Assembly: GCF_024347595.1 (NCBI RefSeq)
Contig: NZ_AP025506.1
Coordinates: forward strand, 2,170,001-2,234,000
DNA from: Vibrio pomeroyi
GTDB lineage: Bacteria; Pseudomonadota; Gammaproteobacteria; Enterobacterales; Vibrionaceae
DNA: 64,000 bases
Reading direction: 5' to 3'
Notes under the pieces: generated by a model
The model's database searches: none
What the model was told of the DNA's origin: nothing
The model's input: the letters and a program-made list of their open reading frames with translations, nothing else
Program-made: the position numbers and the translations under genes
Part shown: piece after piece, positions 1 through 8,675 of the stretch
How positions within the stretch are numbered: position 1 is the stretch's first letter
Layout: the number at the start of each line of letters is the position of its first letter

Positions 1-137
1 ATTGGGAAGGCACAAAGCTTCAAGAAGAGTTTGAGCGTAACGGCGAAGCGAAATTTGTTCCAATCACTTACCAAGAGCACTGGGAAGTAATTCGTACTAT
101 CGATACAGCAAACAAAGTGTCTTACACCTGTAGCTAA
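1..137 (+). CDS. Periplasmic phosphonate-type substrate-binding protein, C-terminal end only
   Basis: Partial gene: only the last 44 codons are in the window, read in frame from base 3 to a TAA at 135-137. The peptide has no recognisable motif by itself. The assignment rests on its place directly upstream of phnC and two phnE-type permease genes on the same strand, where the PhnD-type binding protein is usually encoded. It would deliver a phosphonate, phosphite or related anion to the importer. A hairpin follows in the 140-nt gap to phnC, which often separates a highly expressed binding protein from the rest of such operons. The ligand cannot be told from what is visible. Confidence 0.6.
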   Translation, partial: WEGTKLQEEFERNGEAKFVPITYQEHWEVIRTIDTANKVSYTCS

Positions 138-177
138 CCGATTCAAACGCGAAACCCGTAACACACAATAAAGATAG

Positions 178-199
178 CTGCAGGTACATGTGCCTGCAG
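178..199 (+). promoter_or_regulatory. Stem-loop between binding-protein and ATPase genes
   Basis: CTGCAGG and CCTGCAG form a 7-bp stem around an 8-nt loop, with no T-run after it. It lies between the binding-protein stop (137) and the phnC start (278). Such hairpins often stabilise the upstream part of ABC-importer mRNAs; that role is inferred here. Confidence 0.45.
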
Positions 200-277
200 T
201 TACTCACCACTCTCCGCGGTTTACTTCCCATTTCAGCCTCAGGCGAACGCTTAGTACACCGGTCTTATAGGAATACT

Positions 278-1096
278 ATGTCTACTCTTACCCTAAAAGG
301 GCTTACCAAGCACTACTCCAGTTCTGATAAAGCCCTGACCAACGTTAGCTTGTCGGTGAATGCCGGCGAGGTTGTTGGATTGATTGGCCCATCTGGTGCC
401 GGAAAATCAACGCTTATTCGTTGTATTAACCGACTCACCGAGCCCACCAGCGGCGAAGTTATCTTTTCCAATACCAATCTTGAAACGCTCTCTAAACGTC
501 AACTAAGACAATCACGCCGTGAGATTGGGATGATCTTCCAAGAGTACGCACTGATTGAGCGTTTAACGGTAATGGAAAACGTGCTTTCAGGCCGTTTAGG
601 ATATGTGAATTTCTGGCAAAGCTTCACTCGCCGTTTCCCAGAGTCAGATATCCAAGCCGCTTATGCCCTACTCGACCGTGTTGGATTGTTAGAGCACGCC
701 AATAAGAGAGCCGATGCTCTGTCGGGTGGTCAGCGTCAACGTGTTGGTATTGCGCGCGCACTTGCTCAGAAACCAAAATTACTGTTGATTGATGAGCCAA
801 CCGCGGCACTTGATCCACGTACTGCACGCCAAATCATGCGCTTGATTAGCGAAATTTGTTCAGAGCAACAGCTCCCTGCCATCATCAATATCCACGATGT
901 TCAGTTAGCCAAACAGTTTGTGGATCGCGTTGTCGGCCTGAATGCGGGTTGTGTGGTGTTTGATGATAAGCCAAACCTACTCACCGAAGACGTGCTGACA
1001 CAGATCTACGGTGAAGAAGATTGGAGCCAACAAGCAGAAGAAGAGGAAGATGATTTGATCATCACGAACCCTCGCTTGTCTGAGGCAACAATATGA
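278..1096 (+). CDS. phnC: Phosphonate-type ABC importer, ATP-binding protein PhnC
   Basis: ATPase subunit (272 residues) that powers uptake of phosphonates or related oxyanions through the PhnE permeases at the inner membrane. The Walker A motif GPSGAGKST is at residues 37-45, the signature [15 protein letters not shown] near residue 150, and the Walker [13 protein letters not shown] just after. I chose the ATG at 278, preceded by AGGA seven bases upstream; a start at 188 in the same frame would add 30 non-conserved residues over the upstream hairpin and has no clear ribosome site. The stop overlaps the next start (ATGA), so the genes are translationally coupled. The C-terminal tail is rich in Glu. 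PhnC-family membership is clear; the exact substrate is not, and no C-P lyase genes are in the window. Confidence 0.88.
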   Translation: MSTLTLKGLTKHYSSSDKALTNVSLSVNAGEVVGLIGPSGAGKSTLIRCINRLTEPTSGEVIFSNTNLETLSKRQLRQSRREIGMIFQEYALIERLTVMENVLSGRLGYVNFWQSFTRRFPESDIQAAYALLDRVGLLEHANKRADALSGGQRQRVGIARALAQKPKLLLIDEPTAALDPRTARQIMRLISEICSEQQLPAIINIHDVQLAKQFVDRVVGLNAGCVVFDDKPNLLTEDVLTQIYGEEDWSQQAEEEEDDLIITNPRLSEATI

Positions 1097-1926
1097 CTCA
1101 ACCATATCCAAATCAAACTCAGCGCTTAGCACAGCAATATCCAACACAGTGGACCAAGCCGCCACTGATTTCTAACCCATGGTTGCGTTGGAGTTTGATC
1201 ATCATTGTTGCGGTGTACTTATACCTTGCAACTCAATCGGTGCACATAAACTGGACTCGAATTTACGAAGGCAGCGAGCGCGGTTGGCAGTTCATTTTAG
1301 CGTTCATGAACCCAGATTTTGGTGGTCGTTGGAACAACATCTCACAAGGTTTGATTGAGAGCTTAACCATGACACTCACATCAACCGTGGCAGGTGTCAT
1401 TCTTTCGATCCCATTCGGATTAGGCGCAGCCAAAAACCTTGCCCCGACTCCTGTTTACCTATTCTGTCGTGCGTTTATTTCAATCGCTCGTAGCTTACAA
1501 GAGATCATCGTCGCGATTCTGTGTGTCGCACTGTTTGGCTTTGGTACCTTTGCTGGTTTTGTCACGCTAACCTTCGCGACCATCGGCTTTCTTGCGAAAC
1601 TGTTTGCCGATGAGATTGAAGCCATTGACCCAGCTCCACTCACTGCAATGCGTGCAACCGGTGCAAGCTGGCTACAACAGGTGAACTATGCGATTCAAGC
1701 GCAGGTTATGCCGCGCTTTATCGGCCTTTCGATGTACCGACTCGACATCAACTTCCGTGAGTCTGCTGTGATTGGCATTGTTGGCGCAGGTGGTATCGGC
1801 GCAACATTGAATACAGCAATGGACCGCTACGAGTACAGCGCCGCAGCCGCTATTCTATTGATTATTATCGTGATCGTGATGCTGTGTGAATACCTATCTA
1901 CCATCATCCGCAAGCATGTGCAGTAA
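1093..1926 (+). CDS. phnE: Phosphonate-type ABC importer permease PhnE (first)
   Basis: Inner-membrane permease of 277 residues. After a short polar N-terminus there is a hydrophobic segment (about residues 33-48), a periplasmic stretch, and then several membrane segments. The EAA-type loop that contacts the ATPase is visible as [20 protein letters not shown] around residue 175, followed by the family's [14 protein letters not shown]. The start overlaps the phnC stop by 4 nt. It is paired with a second permease 10 nt downstream, so the transporter probably uses a PhnE heterodimer instead of the homodimer of single-permease systems. Family assignment is firm; substrate is inferred from the family only. 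Confidence 0.88.
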   Translation: MTQPYPNQTQRLAQQYPTQWTKPPLISNPWLRWSLIIIVAVYLYLATQSVHINWTRIYEGSERGWQFILAFMNPDFGGRWNNISQGLIESLTMTLTSTVAGVILSIPFGLGAAKNLAPTPVYLFCRAFISIARSLQEIIVAILCVALFGFGTFAGFVTLTFATIGFLAKLFADEIEAIDPAPLTAMRATGASWLQQVNYAIQAQVMPRFIGLSMYRLDINFRESAVIGIVGAGGIGATLNTAMDRYEYSAAAAILLIIIVIVMLCEYLSTIIRKHVQ

Positions 1927-1936
1927 GGAACGACTA

Positions 1937-2767
1937 ATGAGCACGCTAAATGACACACCTTCAAGCGCTATAAATCGTACCCAATGGCAGCGTTACGATA
2001 GTAAACAGAGCCTAATGCTCTGGATTGGCTGGCTTTGCTTTGTTGCTTTGACCGTTTTTGCATGGCAAGTCATGAACAAGGATACGATTTGGTACTTTGT
2101 CACTGACTCACCGAATCAACTCGCTGATATCTCTTCACGTATGTGGCCACCAAGATGGAGCTACTTAGAGTCTCTTTGGAGCCCGTTGTGGGACACCATT
2201 AACATCGCAACACTTGGCACATTGTTGGGGATCGTACTGGCGTTTCCGGTTGCGTTCTTAGCGGCACGTAACACGACACCAAGCATGACGTTTATCAGAC
2301 CTATTGCGCTGTTCATCATCGCGGCAAGTCGCTCAATTAACTCGTTAATTTGGGCGCTACTTTTGGTGGCGATCATCGGCCCAGGTTTGTTGGCAGGTAT
2401 TATCGCGATTGCGCTACGTTCGATTGGTTTCGTGGCTAAATTGATGTACGAAGCAATTGAAGAAGTGAACGCAACGCAAATGTCGGCGATTCAGTCGACG
2501 GGCGCATCTCCACTGCAAGTGTTGAACTACGGCATTCTTCCTCAAGTAATGCCAAGTTTTATCGGCACGAGCCTGTTCCGTTGGGACATCAACATTCGTG
2601 AATCTACAGTATTAGGCTTGGTCGGCGCAGGCGGTATTGGTTTGAAACTGCAAGAGTCGATGGCGATGTTGGCATGGCCTCAAGTGACTGTGATCTTCTG
2701 CGCGATTCTCGTGACGGTTATCTTCTCAGAATGGTTGGCAGCCAAAGCACGTAAAGCCCTCATCTAA
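1937..2767 (+). CDS. phnE: Phosphonate-type ABC importer permease PhnE (second)
   Basis: Second permease, 276 residues, homologous to the preceding one: the coupling loop YEAIEEVNATQMSAIQSTGA and the motif RESTVLGLVGAGGIG are both present. I start it at ATG 1937, where AAGGAA lies a few bases upstream; an in-frame start at 1886 would overlap the first permease by 41 nt and adds a non-conserved extension. It has hydrophobic segments near residues 25-45, 85-110 and 125-165 and two more near the C-terminus. It is the last gene of the operon, followed by a clear terminator. Confidence 0.87.
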   Translation: MSTLNDTPSSAINRTQWQRYDSKQSLMLWIGWLCFVALTVFAWQVMNKDTIWYFVTDSPNQLADISSRMWPPRWSYLESLWSPLWDTINIATLGTLLGIVLAFPVAFLAARNTTPSMTFIRPIALFIIAASRSINSLIWALLLVAIIGPGLLAGIIAIALRSIGFVAKLMYEAIEEVNATQMSAIQSTGASPLQVLNYGILPQVMPSFIGTSLFRWDINIRESTVLGLVGAGGIGLKLQESMAMLAWPQVTVIFCAILVTVIFSEWLAAKARKALI

Positions 2768-2813
2768 ATAATAAAAGCAACGTTAACTAGTTGGTTAGCT
2801 AGTCAATAAGATC

Positions 2814-2844
2814 AAAGCCTACTCAGTGAGTAGGCTTTTCGTTT
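2814..2844 (+). terminator. Rho-independent terminator after the phn operon
   Basis: AAAGCCTACTC and GAGTAGGCTTT form an 11-bp stem with a 3-nt loop, followed by TCGTTT. It lies 46 nt after the last permease stop. Because the stem is flanked by A's on its left side it may also stop the converging gene that ends at 2866. Confidence 0.85.
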
Positions 2845-2865
2845 GTAAAGACTTTACAGGTAAAT

Positions 2866-3696
2866 TCACTCTGAGAACCGTACTTCATTGACGACAGTCC
2901 CTACTCCTTCAATGGTGACACTTACTTGGTCTTTATCGGATAAAGCAAACGTTCTGCCCGGTGTGCCCATAAAAATAAGGTCGCCTGGCTTGAGGGTAAA
3001 ATAGTAGCTCAAATAGCTGACGACTTTTCGAGGCTTGTGAATCATGAACGAGGTATTTTCTTGCTGCACAACCTCGCCGTTGACACGAGTGGTCAGTTGC
3101 ACCTTGTTATAATCGACACCACGAACAATCGTATTACCAATTGGGCCAAAGCCGTCGGATGCTTTCGCTCGTAACCATTGTAAATCCGCGCCTTGCCAGC
3201 TTCTTTCTGTAATGTCGTTACCCACAGTGACACCAAAGATCGCTTGTTCCGCTTCTTCTTCACTGGCTCGGCTCAACTCTTTACCAATCACAACCACCAG
3301 CTCTCCTTCAAAATGAACGTTCTTCGCCTTCGGTGGCACTTGAATCAGTTCGCCTGTGAGGGTTAAAGAAGAAGGAAGCTTAAGAAACATAGGGGGCTGC
3401 GCATCGGCAGGTGACGCTAAGTGGCTGGCGAAGTTCATGCCCACCGCAAACACCTTTTCAGGCTTGGTAGGCAATAATACTTCGACAGACTCAAGAGGAA
3501 TCGAGGTTTTTGCGACTGAATACTCACCGAAGATATCGCCACTGATTGGTAACACATCGCCTTTAACTAACTTCCCATAACTGATTTTGTCTTGGTATTG
3601 ATAGCGCACAAATTCCTCGGTGCTGTTCTTAACTACGGTTTCTGCATTGATATAAGCAGCGCTTGAAATCATCAATATCGCTATTAATCCCTTCAT
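2866..3696 (-). CDS. Fumarylacetoacetate hydrolase (FAH) family protein with signal peptide
   Basis: 276 residues. The C-terminal two thirds carry the FAH fold: FAVGMNFASH near residue 83, then HFEGELVVVIGKEL with the paired acidic metal ligands, GVTVGNDITERSWQ with the third acidic ligand, and the late motif KPGDLIFMGTPG. The metal triad (E, E, D) is therefore intact, so it is probably an active hydrolase, decarboxylase or isomerase acting on a beta-diketo or 2-oxo acid. Unusually for this largely cytoplasmic family, the N-terminus looks like a cleavable signal peptide (MKG, a hydrophobic run, then a possible cut after INA at about residue 18), which suggests a periplasmic enzyme. It is a single-gene unit, facing the phn operon and separated from the alginate genes by a terminator. 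The substrate is unknown. Confidence 0.8.
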   Translation of the reverse strand: MKGLIAILMISSAAYINAETVVKNSTEEFVRYQYQDKISYGKLVKGDVLPISGDIFGEYSVAKTSIPLESVEVLLPTKPEKVFAVGMNFASHLASPADAQPPMFLKLPSSLTLTGELIQVPPKAKNVHFEGELVVVIGKELSRASEEEAEQAIFGVTVGNDITERSWQGADLQWLRAKASDGFGPIGNTIVRGVDYNKVQLTTRVNGEVVQQENTSFMIHKPRKVVSYLSYYFTLKPGDLIFMGTPGRTFALSDKDQVSVTIEGVGTVVNEVRFSE

Positions 3697-3746
3697 GCTT
3701 GATTCCCTTATCGATTAATCTCCAATCTAAATTCTAGTCCACTCTG

Positions 3747-3826
3747 GTTATCTTCGACTTATTCTAGTTATCTTCGGCTCACTCTTGTTATCTTCGAGCA
3801 ACTCTAATTACCCACGGTCAATTTCA
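3747..3826. repeat. Imperfect 20-nt direct repeats upstream of the FAH-family gene
   Basis: GTTATCTTCG begins at 3747, 3767 and 3787, exactly 20 nt apart, and a degraded fourth copy (ATTACCCACG) begins at 3807. The second half of each unit also resembles the others (CTTATTCTA, GCTCACTCTT, AGCAACTCTA). The array sits 51-130 nt upstream of the minus-strand start at 3696. Two-helical-turn spacing would put a bound protein on one face of the DNA; a regulatory role is inferred. Confidence 0.65.
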
Positions 3827-3863
3827 GTACGCGTGTAAGAAAGAACTGTCAAATCGCAGACAT

Positions 3864-3900
3864 AAAAAAACCGAGCAACTCGCAACGAGTTACTCGGTTT
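3864..3900 (-). terminator. Rho-independent terminator after the PL17 lyase pair
   Basis: On the minus strand AAACCGAGTAACTCG pairs with CGAGTTGCTCGGTTT (one imperfect pair) and is followed by a run of seven T's. It lies about 150 nt beyond the lyase stop and should end the two-gene lyase transcript. Confidence 0.8.
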
Positions 3901-4051
3901 GACTTATTTCCGATATTCTTTGTCATCGACTTTAGTTTCGTTCAGTTACTTAGATGTGAACATCCTTACAACCGAACATGACATGGCGCTTCGTTCCCGC
4001 AAAGCACCATATCAGCACACACCATCGTTAAATGGTATGTGTGTTGATCAT

Positions 4052-6205
4052 TTACAGTTGAGCAAATGATCCTTCCCACGAGTATGTCTCACCAGCAAAC
4101 TCAACCGTGTGAGCAGCTTGCTGAGCGTCTTCAGCTTGGTTTGAAATACCGTAGTGGTAAGTGTTGCCAGATGTCGTTTGAATGCGCACAACAGTCCCGA
4201 CACTGTTATGGCCAACAACAGACACTGATTTAACCAGACCACGAGCGCCTACAGAGGCTTCGATAGACTCGTTAAAGTAACCGTGTGTTTCCAATACAGA
4301 AGCAAACACATGGTTTTGACCAGACTGACGTAGAATGAACGCAGGCTCACTCTTAAGGTTGAAGTCTGGATCGTTAGCACCAGTGCGAGCAAAGATAACT
4401 TCGCTGCCCGCATTAGCGCTGGTTACTAGGCTGTAGTAGCTGCTGTCATGTAGCCAGCTTACTAGAGAACCTTCTTCGTTCACTTTGCCTGAAGCAACGT
4501 TCCAAAGATGTTGGTAACCGTTGTCTTCACCTAATGGCTTAAGCGTTTTTTCCATGTTGTAATCGAAGTCAGTACGAATGATTTGACCCGAGTGGTGAAC
4601 TGGTAAGTCGTACTGGTGCTCAGCGTCAGCTTCGATGCGGTAAACATCAATTACTAACGGCTTTTCGAACTCAGGAAGATCAGCAAGAATCACACTGCGC
4701 TGCATATCTACGCCAGTGTAGTAATCAGAAATCGTGCCGCTCATACCTTGTAGAGACTGGTCGTCTGCTACGAAGAAGTGCTTCTGACCAAACTTAGACT
4801 CAGCCAATGCTGTATTGAAGTTGTTCTGCGTTTTCTGATCAACCGTTACTGTGTTGTGAGCAACCGTCTGCTTACAGTAAGACTTGTTCTCTGGGATGTA
4901 ACGACCGCCAAACTTAGGCTCAACGTTTACCCAACGACCAAAGCCGTAATCGTGCAGCACTTCGTGGCCACGGTTGAATACGCTTAGATGCAGGCCGTCG
5001 TAGTGACCATGGTCTAACGCAGAGTGGTACTGGTGGTCTGAACCGTGCTGACCAAACCAGATCAACGCCATTGTGTCGTCGTCTTGCTCATCACGGTGAC
5101 GCAGGATGCTTACGCCGCCTTTTTCGCCTTCAGGGCCGTCGGTTACAAACAGGCTACCCCAGTTGAATGGTTTGATGTCGTCTGCTGCATCAACCGCGTC
5201 AGACAGTGTTTTACCAGAAGCATGAACCCAAACATTTTTTTGGTGATCAGCCATACCAAGCAGAGTTTCAGTCTGCTCGTAACGGTGGTAACACACAGAC
5301 GTCGCCATGATCACGCCTTCATCGTTGATAGAGATCGTCTTCGATGAATCATTTAGAGCAGGCAATGTGCCGTCTGGGAATGCAGTTTTGAATACAGAGT
5401 AAGACGTTGTCTTGATCACTGAATCGTTAAATTCGTAAATACCGATTTCTGGTTGACGACGTTCAATCGCTTCTGCGAACAGGTAGATTGGACGCAGAGA
5501 GAAACGGTGGTAGTAAGGGCCTTCCATGTAGTAGCCGTCTGGCGAGAACAGCTGGTCAAGTTGCGCTAGGAAACCGCCGCTTACTTTGTCCAATTTCAGG
5601 CCATAAAGTGCTTTATCTACAGATTCTTGATCGTTGATCGCGTAACCACAGATACCTACCGCAGCCACTGCCCATAGGCCGTGGTTGTGTACGATATCGA
5701 AGTCGTGTGCGTAAGTAACAACGAACATTTCGATCATTTGCTTAAGAAGATCGTCTTCGATAAGGCGCTTCTGCTCTTCAGAGATAGTGTGGTAAATGCA
5801 GCTGTACGCACAAGAAGCGTAAAGCATCCACATGTTCTCGTTCAACGTTTGGTGGAACAGCTTACCCGGAGGGTTAGTGTCACGGCTTACGTTGCTTTCC
5901 AATGTTGGGTATACCGTCGCGTACGCTGTTAGCATATCAACGATGTAATCACGGTACTTTGTTTCCTCAGTAATAAGGAATAAACGACCTGCTAGATCCA
6001 TATGGATGTAGTTTTGCTTATGACGGTTGTGCTCGTAACCGCCGCCTTCACCGTGACCTGGTACTTCAATGCCAACTTCAGCCATGTAAGCGTCAGTTTG
6101 TTTAATGTCACGAGTTAATGCGTTACCTAAAAGGCTATCCTTGCCAAGTTCTTTACGAAGCTCTGCTGCTTCATCAAAGTTAAGTAAAAGTGGTTGATAG
6201 CTCAT
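4052..6205 (-). CDS. Oligoalginate lyase, polysaccharide lyase family 17 (second gene of pair)
   Basis: 717 residues, no signal peptide, so probably cytoplasmic. PL17 exolyases cut alginate oligomers by beta-elimination to release unsaturated monouronate. The N-terminal half is the all-helical alginate-lyase domain with VHNHGLWAV at about 172-180 (the catalytic Asn-His pair of the family) and EGPYYHRF near 228-235 (the catalytic Tyr). The C-terminal half is a heparinase II/III-type beta domain with LDHGHYDGLHL, EVLHDYGFGRW, GGRYIPENKSY and QTVAHNTVTV. Compared with Saccharophagus Alg17C as I remember it, the zinc ligands His415, Asp433 and His464 and Tyr450 are all kept. The start lies 2 nt after the upstream stop; AGGGGAAA inside the upstream gene is the ribosome site, so the pair is coupled. 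V. splendidus 12B01 PL17 enzymes are named OalB and OalC; I cannot say which this is. Confidence 0.92.
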   Translation of the reverse strand: MSYQPLLLNFDEAAELRKELGKDSLLGNALTRDIKQTDAYMAEVGIEVPGHGEGGGYEHNRHKQNYIHMDLAGRLFLITEETKYRDYIVDMLTAYATVYPTLESNVSRDTNPPGKLFHQTLNENMWMLYASCAYSCIYHTISEEQKRLIEDDLLKQMIEMFVVTYAHDFDIVHNHGLWAVAAVGICGYAINDQESVDKALYGLKLDKVSGGFLAQLDQLFSPDGYYMEGPYYHRFSLRPIYLFAEAIERRQPEIGIYEFNDSVIKTTSYSVFKTAFPDGTLPALNDSSKTISINDEGVIMATSVCYHRYEQTETLLGMADHQKNVWVHASGKTLSDAVDAADDIKPFNWGSLFVTDGPEGEKGGVSILRHRDEQDDDTMALIWFGQHGSDHQYHSALDHGHYDGLHLSVFNRGHEVLHDYGFGRWVNVEPKFGGRYIPENKSYCKQTVAHNTVTVDQKTQNNFNTALAESKFGQKHFFVADDQSLQGMSGTISDYYTGVDMQRSVILADLPEFEKPLVIDVYRIEADAEHQYDLPVHHSGQIIRTDFDYNMEKTLKPLGEDNGYQHLWNVASGKVNEEGSLVSWLHDSSYYSLVTSANAGSEVIFARTGANDPDFNLKSEPAFILRQSGQNHVFASVLETHGYFNESIEASVGARGLVKSVSVVGHNSVGTVVRIQTTSGNTYHYGISNQAEDAQQAAHTVEFAGETYSWEGSFAQL

Positions 6206-6207
6206 TA

Positions 6208-8415
6208 TTATTTCCCCTGCTCTGCAGTGTTAAGTTCTTCTGAATTTGTTTCTTGTAACGTTGTCTCTACTGAGTAGAAGCCTGTCCAGCTGTATACTTT
6301 GCCGTTCAGCTCTACCTTGTGTTCAGTCTTGTCAGTCGCACCAAGCTGGTTGCTGATCATCACTGTCACGTTTGATTTCTCTGTGCTGATTTCGACGACT
6401 GAACCCACATTTGTATGCGCTACAACCTTGATGTCTTTCACAACACCGCGAGCATTGACTGATTGCTCGAACTCTTCGTTGAAGTAACCGTGCGTTTCTA
6501 GGACAGAAGCGAACAGTGTTGTATCGCCCTTGCTACGTAGAATGAATGCAGGCTCTGAACGTAGGTTGAAGCTTGGGTCATTCGCGCCAGTGCGAGTAAA
6601 GATAACTTCAGCATTGTCGTTAGACGTCGTACCTAACCATGTGTAGTAGGTGTTGTTTTGTAGCCAGCTCACAAGTGCCGTGCCATTCACATCACCGCTT
6701 GCTACGTTCCATAGGTGTTGGTAACCGAAATCACTACCCAGCGTGTTCAACTCTTTGTTTGCTTGGTATTCAAAGTTAGTACGAACAATCTGACCGGCAT
6801 ATTGGTGTGAGTAGTCGTATTGGTGTTCGCCTTCACCGCCATTCTCAGAATCTAAGCGGTAAAGATCCAATAGTAGCGGAGATTCCAACTCTTCAAGATT
6901 TAGCATGAACACGCTGCGTTGCATGTCAAAACCTTGGTAGTGATCGTTAGCAAACGCACTCATACCATTGATTTGCTCGTCTTCGACTTTGAAGAAGTGA
7001 GGTAAACCGTGTACTGCGTCTGCACGTTCAACGTCAAAGTTGTTCTGGCATTTTTCATCAATCGTTACTGCGTTGTGAGCAATCGTTTGACGAGCGTAAG
7101 ATTTGTTTTCATCTAGGTAGCGGCCGCCAAATTTTGGCTCCACATTAACCCAACGACAGAAACCGTATTCACGTAACACTTCTTGACCACGGTTGAAGAA
7201 AGAAATACCCAGCGTATCGAAGTTGCCATGACCCATGCCGTGTTGACCGTAGTTCATCACTAACTGAGAAACGTCACCTTTCTTATCCTGCATGCGGATA
7301 AAGCCTTGCGCGCCGTTGTGACCTTCAGGGCCTTCGTTCAATTCAACACTTGGCCAGAAAGGCATACCGATTTCATGCTCAGCAGACGCCGCTTCATAAG
7401 CTTTAGATAGCTCAAGACCACATGGGTGCATCCAAACTGCGTCTTGAATCTTCGCCATACCAAGAATGTTTTGGTCAACGCAGTTTTCAGATGAGTAATG
7501 TTTGCTGTAAACGCTCACTGCCACCTGAACACCCATGTCTGTGATGCCCATTGTGCGAGATGCATCGTTCAGAGCTGGGAATTCGCCGTTCGGGTACGCT
7601 GTCGCCAGCATCGCTTGCACCGTGTTACCAATCACGCCACCTTTGTAGTTGTAGATATCCACTTCAGGCATATGACGGTGAATCACTTCCGCAAATACAC
7701 AAGTTGGGCGAATCGCGTAACGGTGGTAGTAAGGACCTTCCATGTAGTAGCCAGAAGGTGCAAACAGTTGAGAGATTTGAGCTAAGAAGCCGCCAGTGTC
7801 GTTACGGTCAATGCCGTAGACTGACATTTCAAGGTACTCACGCTTGCCAAGAGCAAGACCACAGATACCCACAGCGGCTACAGCCCAAATACCGTGGTTG
7901 TGGATGCGGTCGAAGTCGTGTGCGTATTTAACTGTGAACATTTCTAGCATTGGTTCGAAAATGCGAGACTCAATGTTGTCACGCTGCTCTTGTGTCAGTG
8001 TTGAAGCAACACAAGAGTAAGCCAAGCTAGAGAACATTAACCAGCAGTGTTCGTTCAAGATTTGGTGGAACAAACGACCTGTAGGGTTAGTGTTTTTCTG
8101 TACGTGGAAATCAAACGTTAGGTATTTGTCTGCGTATTCTTCTAGTAGTTCTGTAACAAAGTCAGCGTACTTTTGCTCTTTAGTGATCAAGAACATGCGA
8201 CCAGCTAAGTTCATGTACGTGTAGTTTTGCTTGTGGCGGTTATGTTCGTAACCACCCGCTTCTCCGTGACCAGGAACATCAATAGGTAAACGCATGAACG
8301 CTTCTAGGTCTTTCGCGTTCGCTGCAATGGTTTTGCCCATTAAGCTAGAACGGCCTACTTCAAGATGAAGTTGCTCTATTTCAGCTTCAGTCAACAATAC
8401 TGGTTTAGTCGTCAT
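6208..8415 (-). CDS. Oligoalginate lyase, polysaccharide lyase family 17 (first gene of pair, altered zinc site)
   Basis: 735 residues, clearly paralogous to the neighbouring lyase along its whole length. It keeps the Asn-His pair (RIHNHGIWAV), the catalytic Tyr region (EGPYYHRYAI), GGRYLDENKSY and QTIAHNAVTI. In the beta domain the usual HGHFD is HGNFD (Asn codon 7222-7224) and the usual DYG is EYG (Glu codon 7168-7170), so two of the three zinc ligands known from Alg17C are changed. No signal peptide is seen. I chose ATG 8415, with AGGGTG 9 nt upstream; an alternative TTG at 8433 would add six residues. It is the promoter-proximal gene, transcribed away from kdgF out of a shared control region with two GntR-type operators. 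It may be a diverged enzyme with another oligomer preference. Confidence 0.9.
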   Translation of the reverse strand: MTTKPVLLTEAEIEQLHLEVGRSSLMGKTIAANAKDLEAFMRLPIDVPGHGEAGGYEHNRHKQNYTYMNLAGRMFLITKEQKYADFVTELLEEYADKYLTFDFHVQKNTNPTGRLFHQILNEHCWLMFSSLAYSCVASTLTQEQRDNIESRIFEPMLEMFTVKYAHDFDRIHNHGIWAVAAVGICGLALGKREYLEMSVYGIDRNDTGGFLAQISQLFAPSGYYMEGPYYHRYAIRPTCVFAEVIHRHMPEVDIYNYKGGVIGNTVQAMLATAYPNGEFPALNDASRTMGITDMGVQVAVSVYSKHYSSENCVDQNILGMAKIQDAVWMHPCGLELSKAYEAASAEHEIGMPFWPSVELNEGPEGHNGAQGFIRMQDKKGDVSQLVMNYGQHGMGHGNFDTLGISFFNRGQEVLREYGFCRWVNVEPKFGGRYLDENKSYARQTIAHNAVTIDEKCQNNFDVERADAVHGLPHFFKVEDEQINGMSAFANDHYQGFDMQRSVFMLNLEELESPLLLDLYRLDSENGGEGEHQYDYSHQYAGQIVRTNFEYQANKELNTLGSDFGYQHLWNVASGDVNGTALVSWLQNNTYYTWLGTTSNDNAEVIFTRTGANDPSFNLRSEPAFILRSKGDTTLFASVLETHGYFNEEFEQSVNARGVVKDIKVVAHTNVGSVVEISTEKSNVTVMISNQLGATDKTEHKVELNGKVYSWTGFYSVETTLQETNSEELNTAEQGK

Positions 8416-8482
8416 ATTCTTTGTCACCCTCAATAAAGAGTTTATCTGCTTAAACTTTGATTAAATTTTCAAACTCCATATA

Positions 8483-8493
8483 AAGTAATACAA
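8483..8493. promoter_or_regulatory. FadR-subfamily-type operator, lyase side
   Basis: AAGTAATACAA fits the FadR-subfamily GntR consensus t.GTa.tAC.a except for the first base. It lies 68 nt upstream of the PL17 start at 8415 (minus strand). Similar to the three other sites in this locus. Confidence 0.6.
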
Positions 8494-8664
8494 TATGAGC
8501 TTTAATTATAGCGATTCAGTGCCAAATGATGAGTAGAATCACATAAATCACTGTAAGTCATTGATGTAGATAGCGAATGGCAAATAACAGGTATTTGTTA
8601 AGTTGTTGATTTATTTAGGCTATATAAAGTATCGCTTGATCGGTATCACACAATTTTAGATATA

Positions 8665-8675
8665 TTGTATTACAA
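8665..8675. promoter_or_regulatory. FadR-subfamily-type operator, kdgF side
   Basis: TTGTATTACAA is a perfect palindrome around base 8670 (ATTGTATTACAAT with its flanks, 8664-8676) and an exact match to the FadR-subfamily pattern t.GTa.tAC.a. It lies 72 nt before the kdgF start. Confidence 0.7.

Larger units (their letters stand above)
3697..4051. other. Gap with direct repeats, a terminator and a hairpin; no gene
   Basis: 355 nt between the FAH-family gene and the first PL17 lyase, both on the minus strand. It holds the FAH gene's upstream region with a 20-nt direct-repeat array (3747-3826), a strong minus-strand terminator (3864-3900), and a weaker inverted repeat at about 4014-4042 (ACACACCAT facing ATGGTATGTGT) just after the lyase stop. 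No coding sequence is evident. Confidence 0.6.

Noticed and set aside
2866..3696. FAH-family gene as part of the alginate pathway
   Set aside because: It has its own upstream region, no FadR-type operator, a probable signal peptide, and is separated from the lyases by a terminator.
7551..7931. 126-codon plus-strand frame inside the first PL17 gene
   Set aside because: It lies antisense to a well-conserved enzyme and has low-complexity, Arg/Cys-rich translation.
8635..8650. CRP site before kdgF
   Set aside because: Only the right half (TCACA) matches; the left half CTTGA is poor, so it is not listed as a site.
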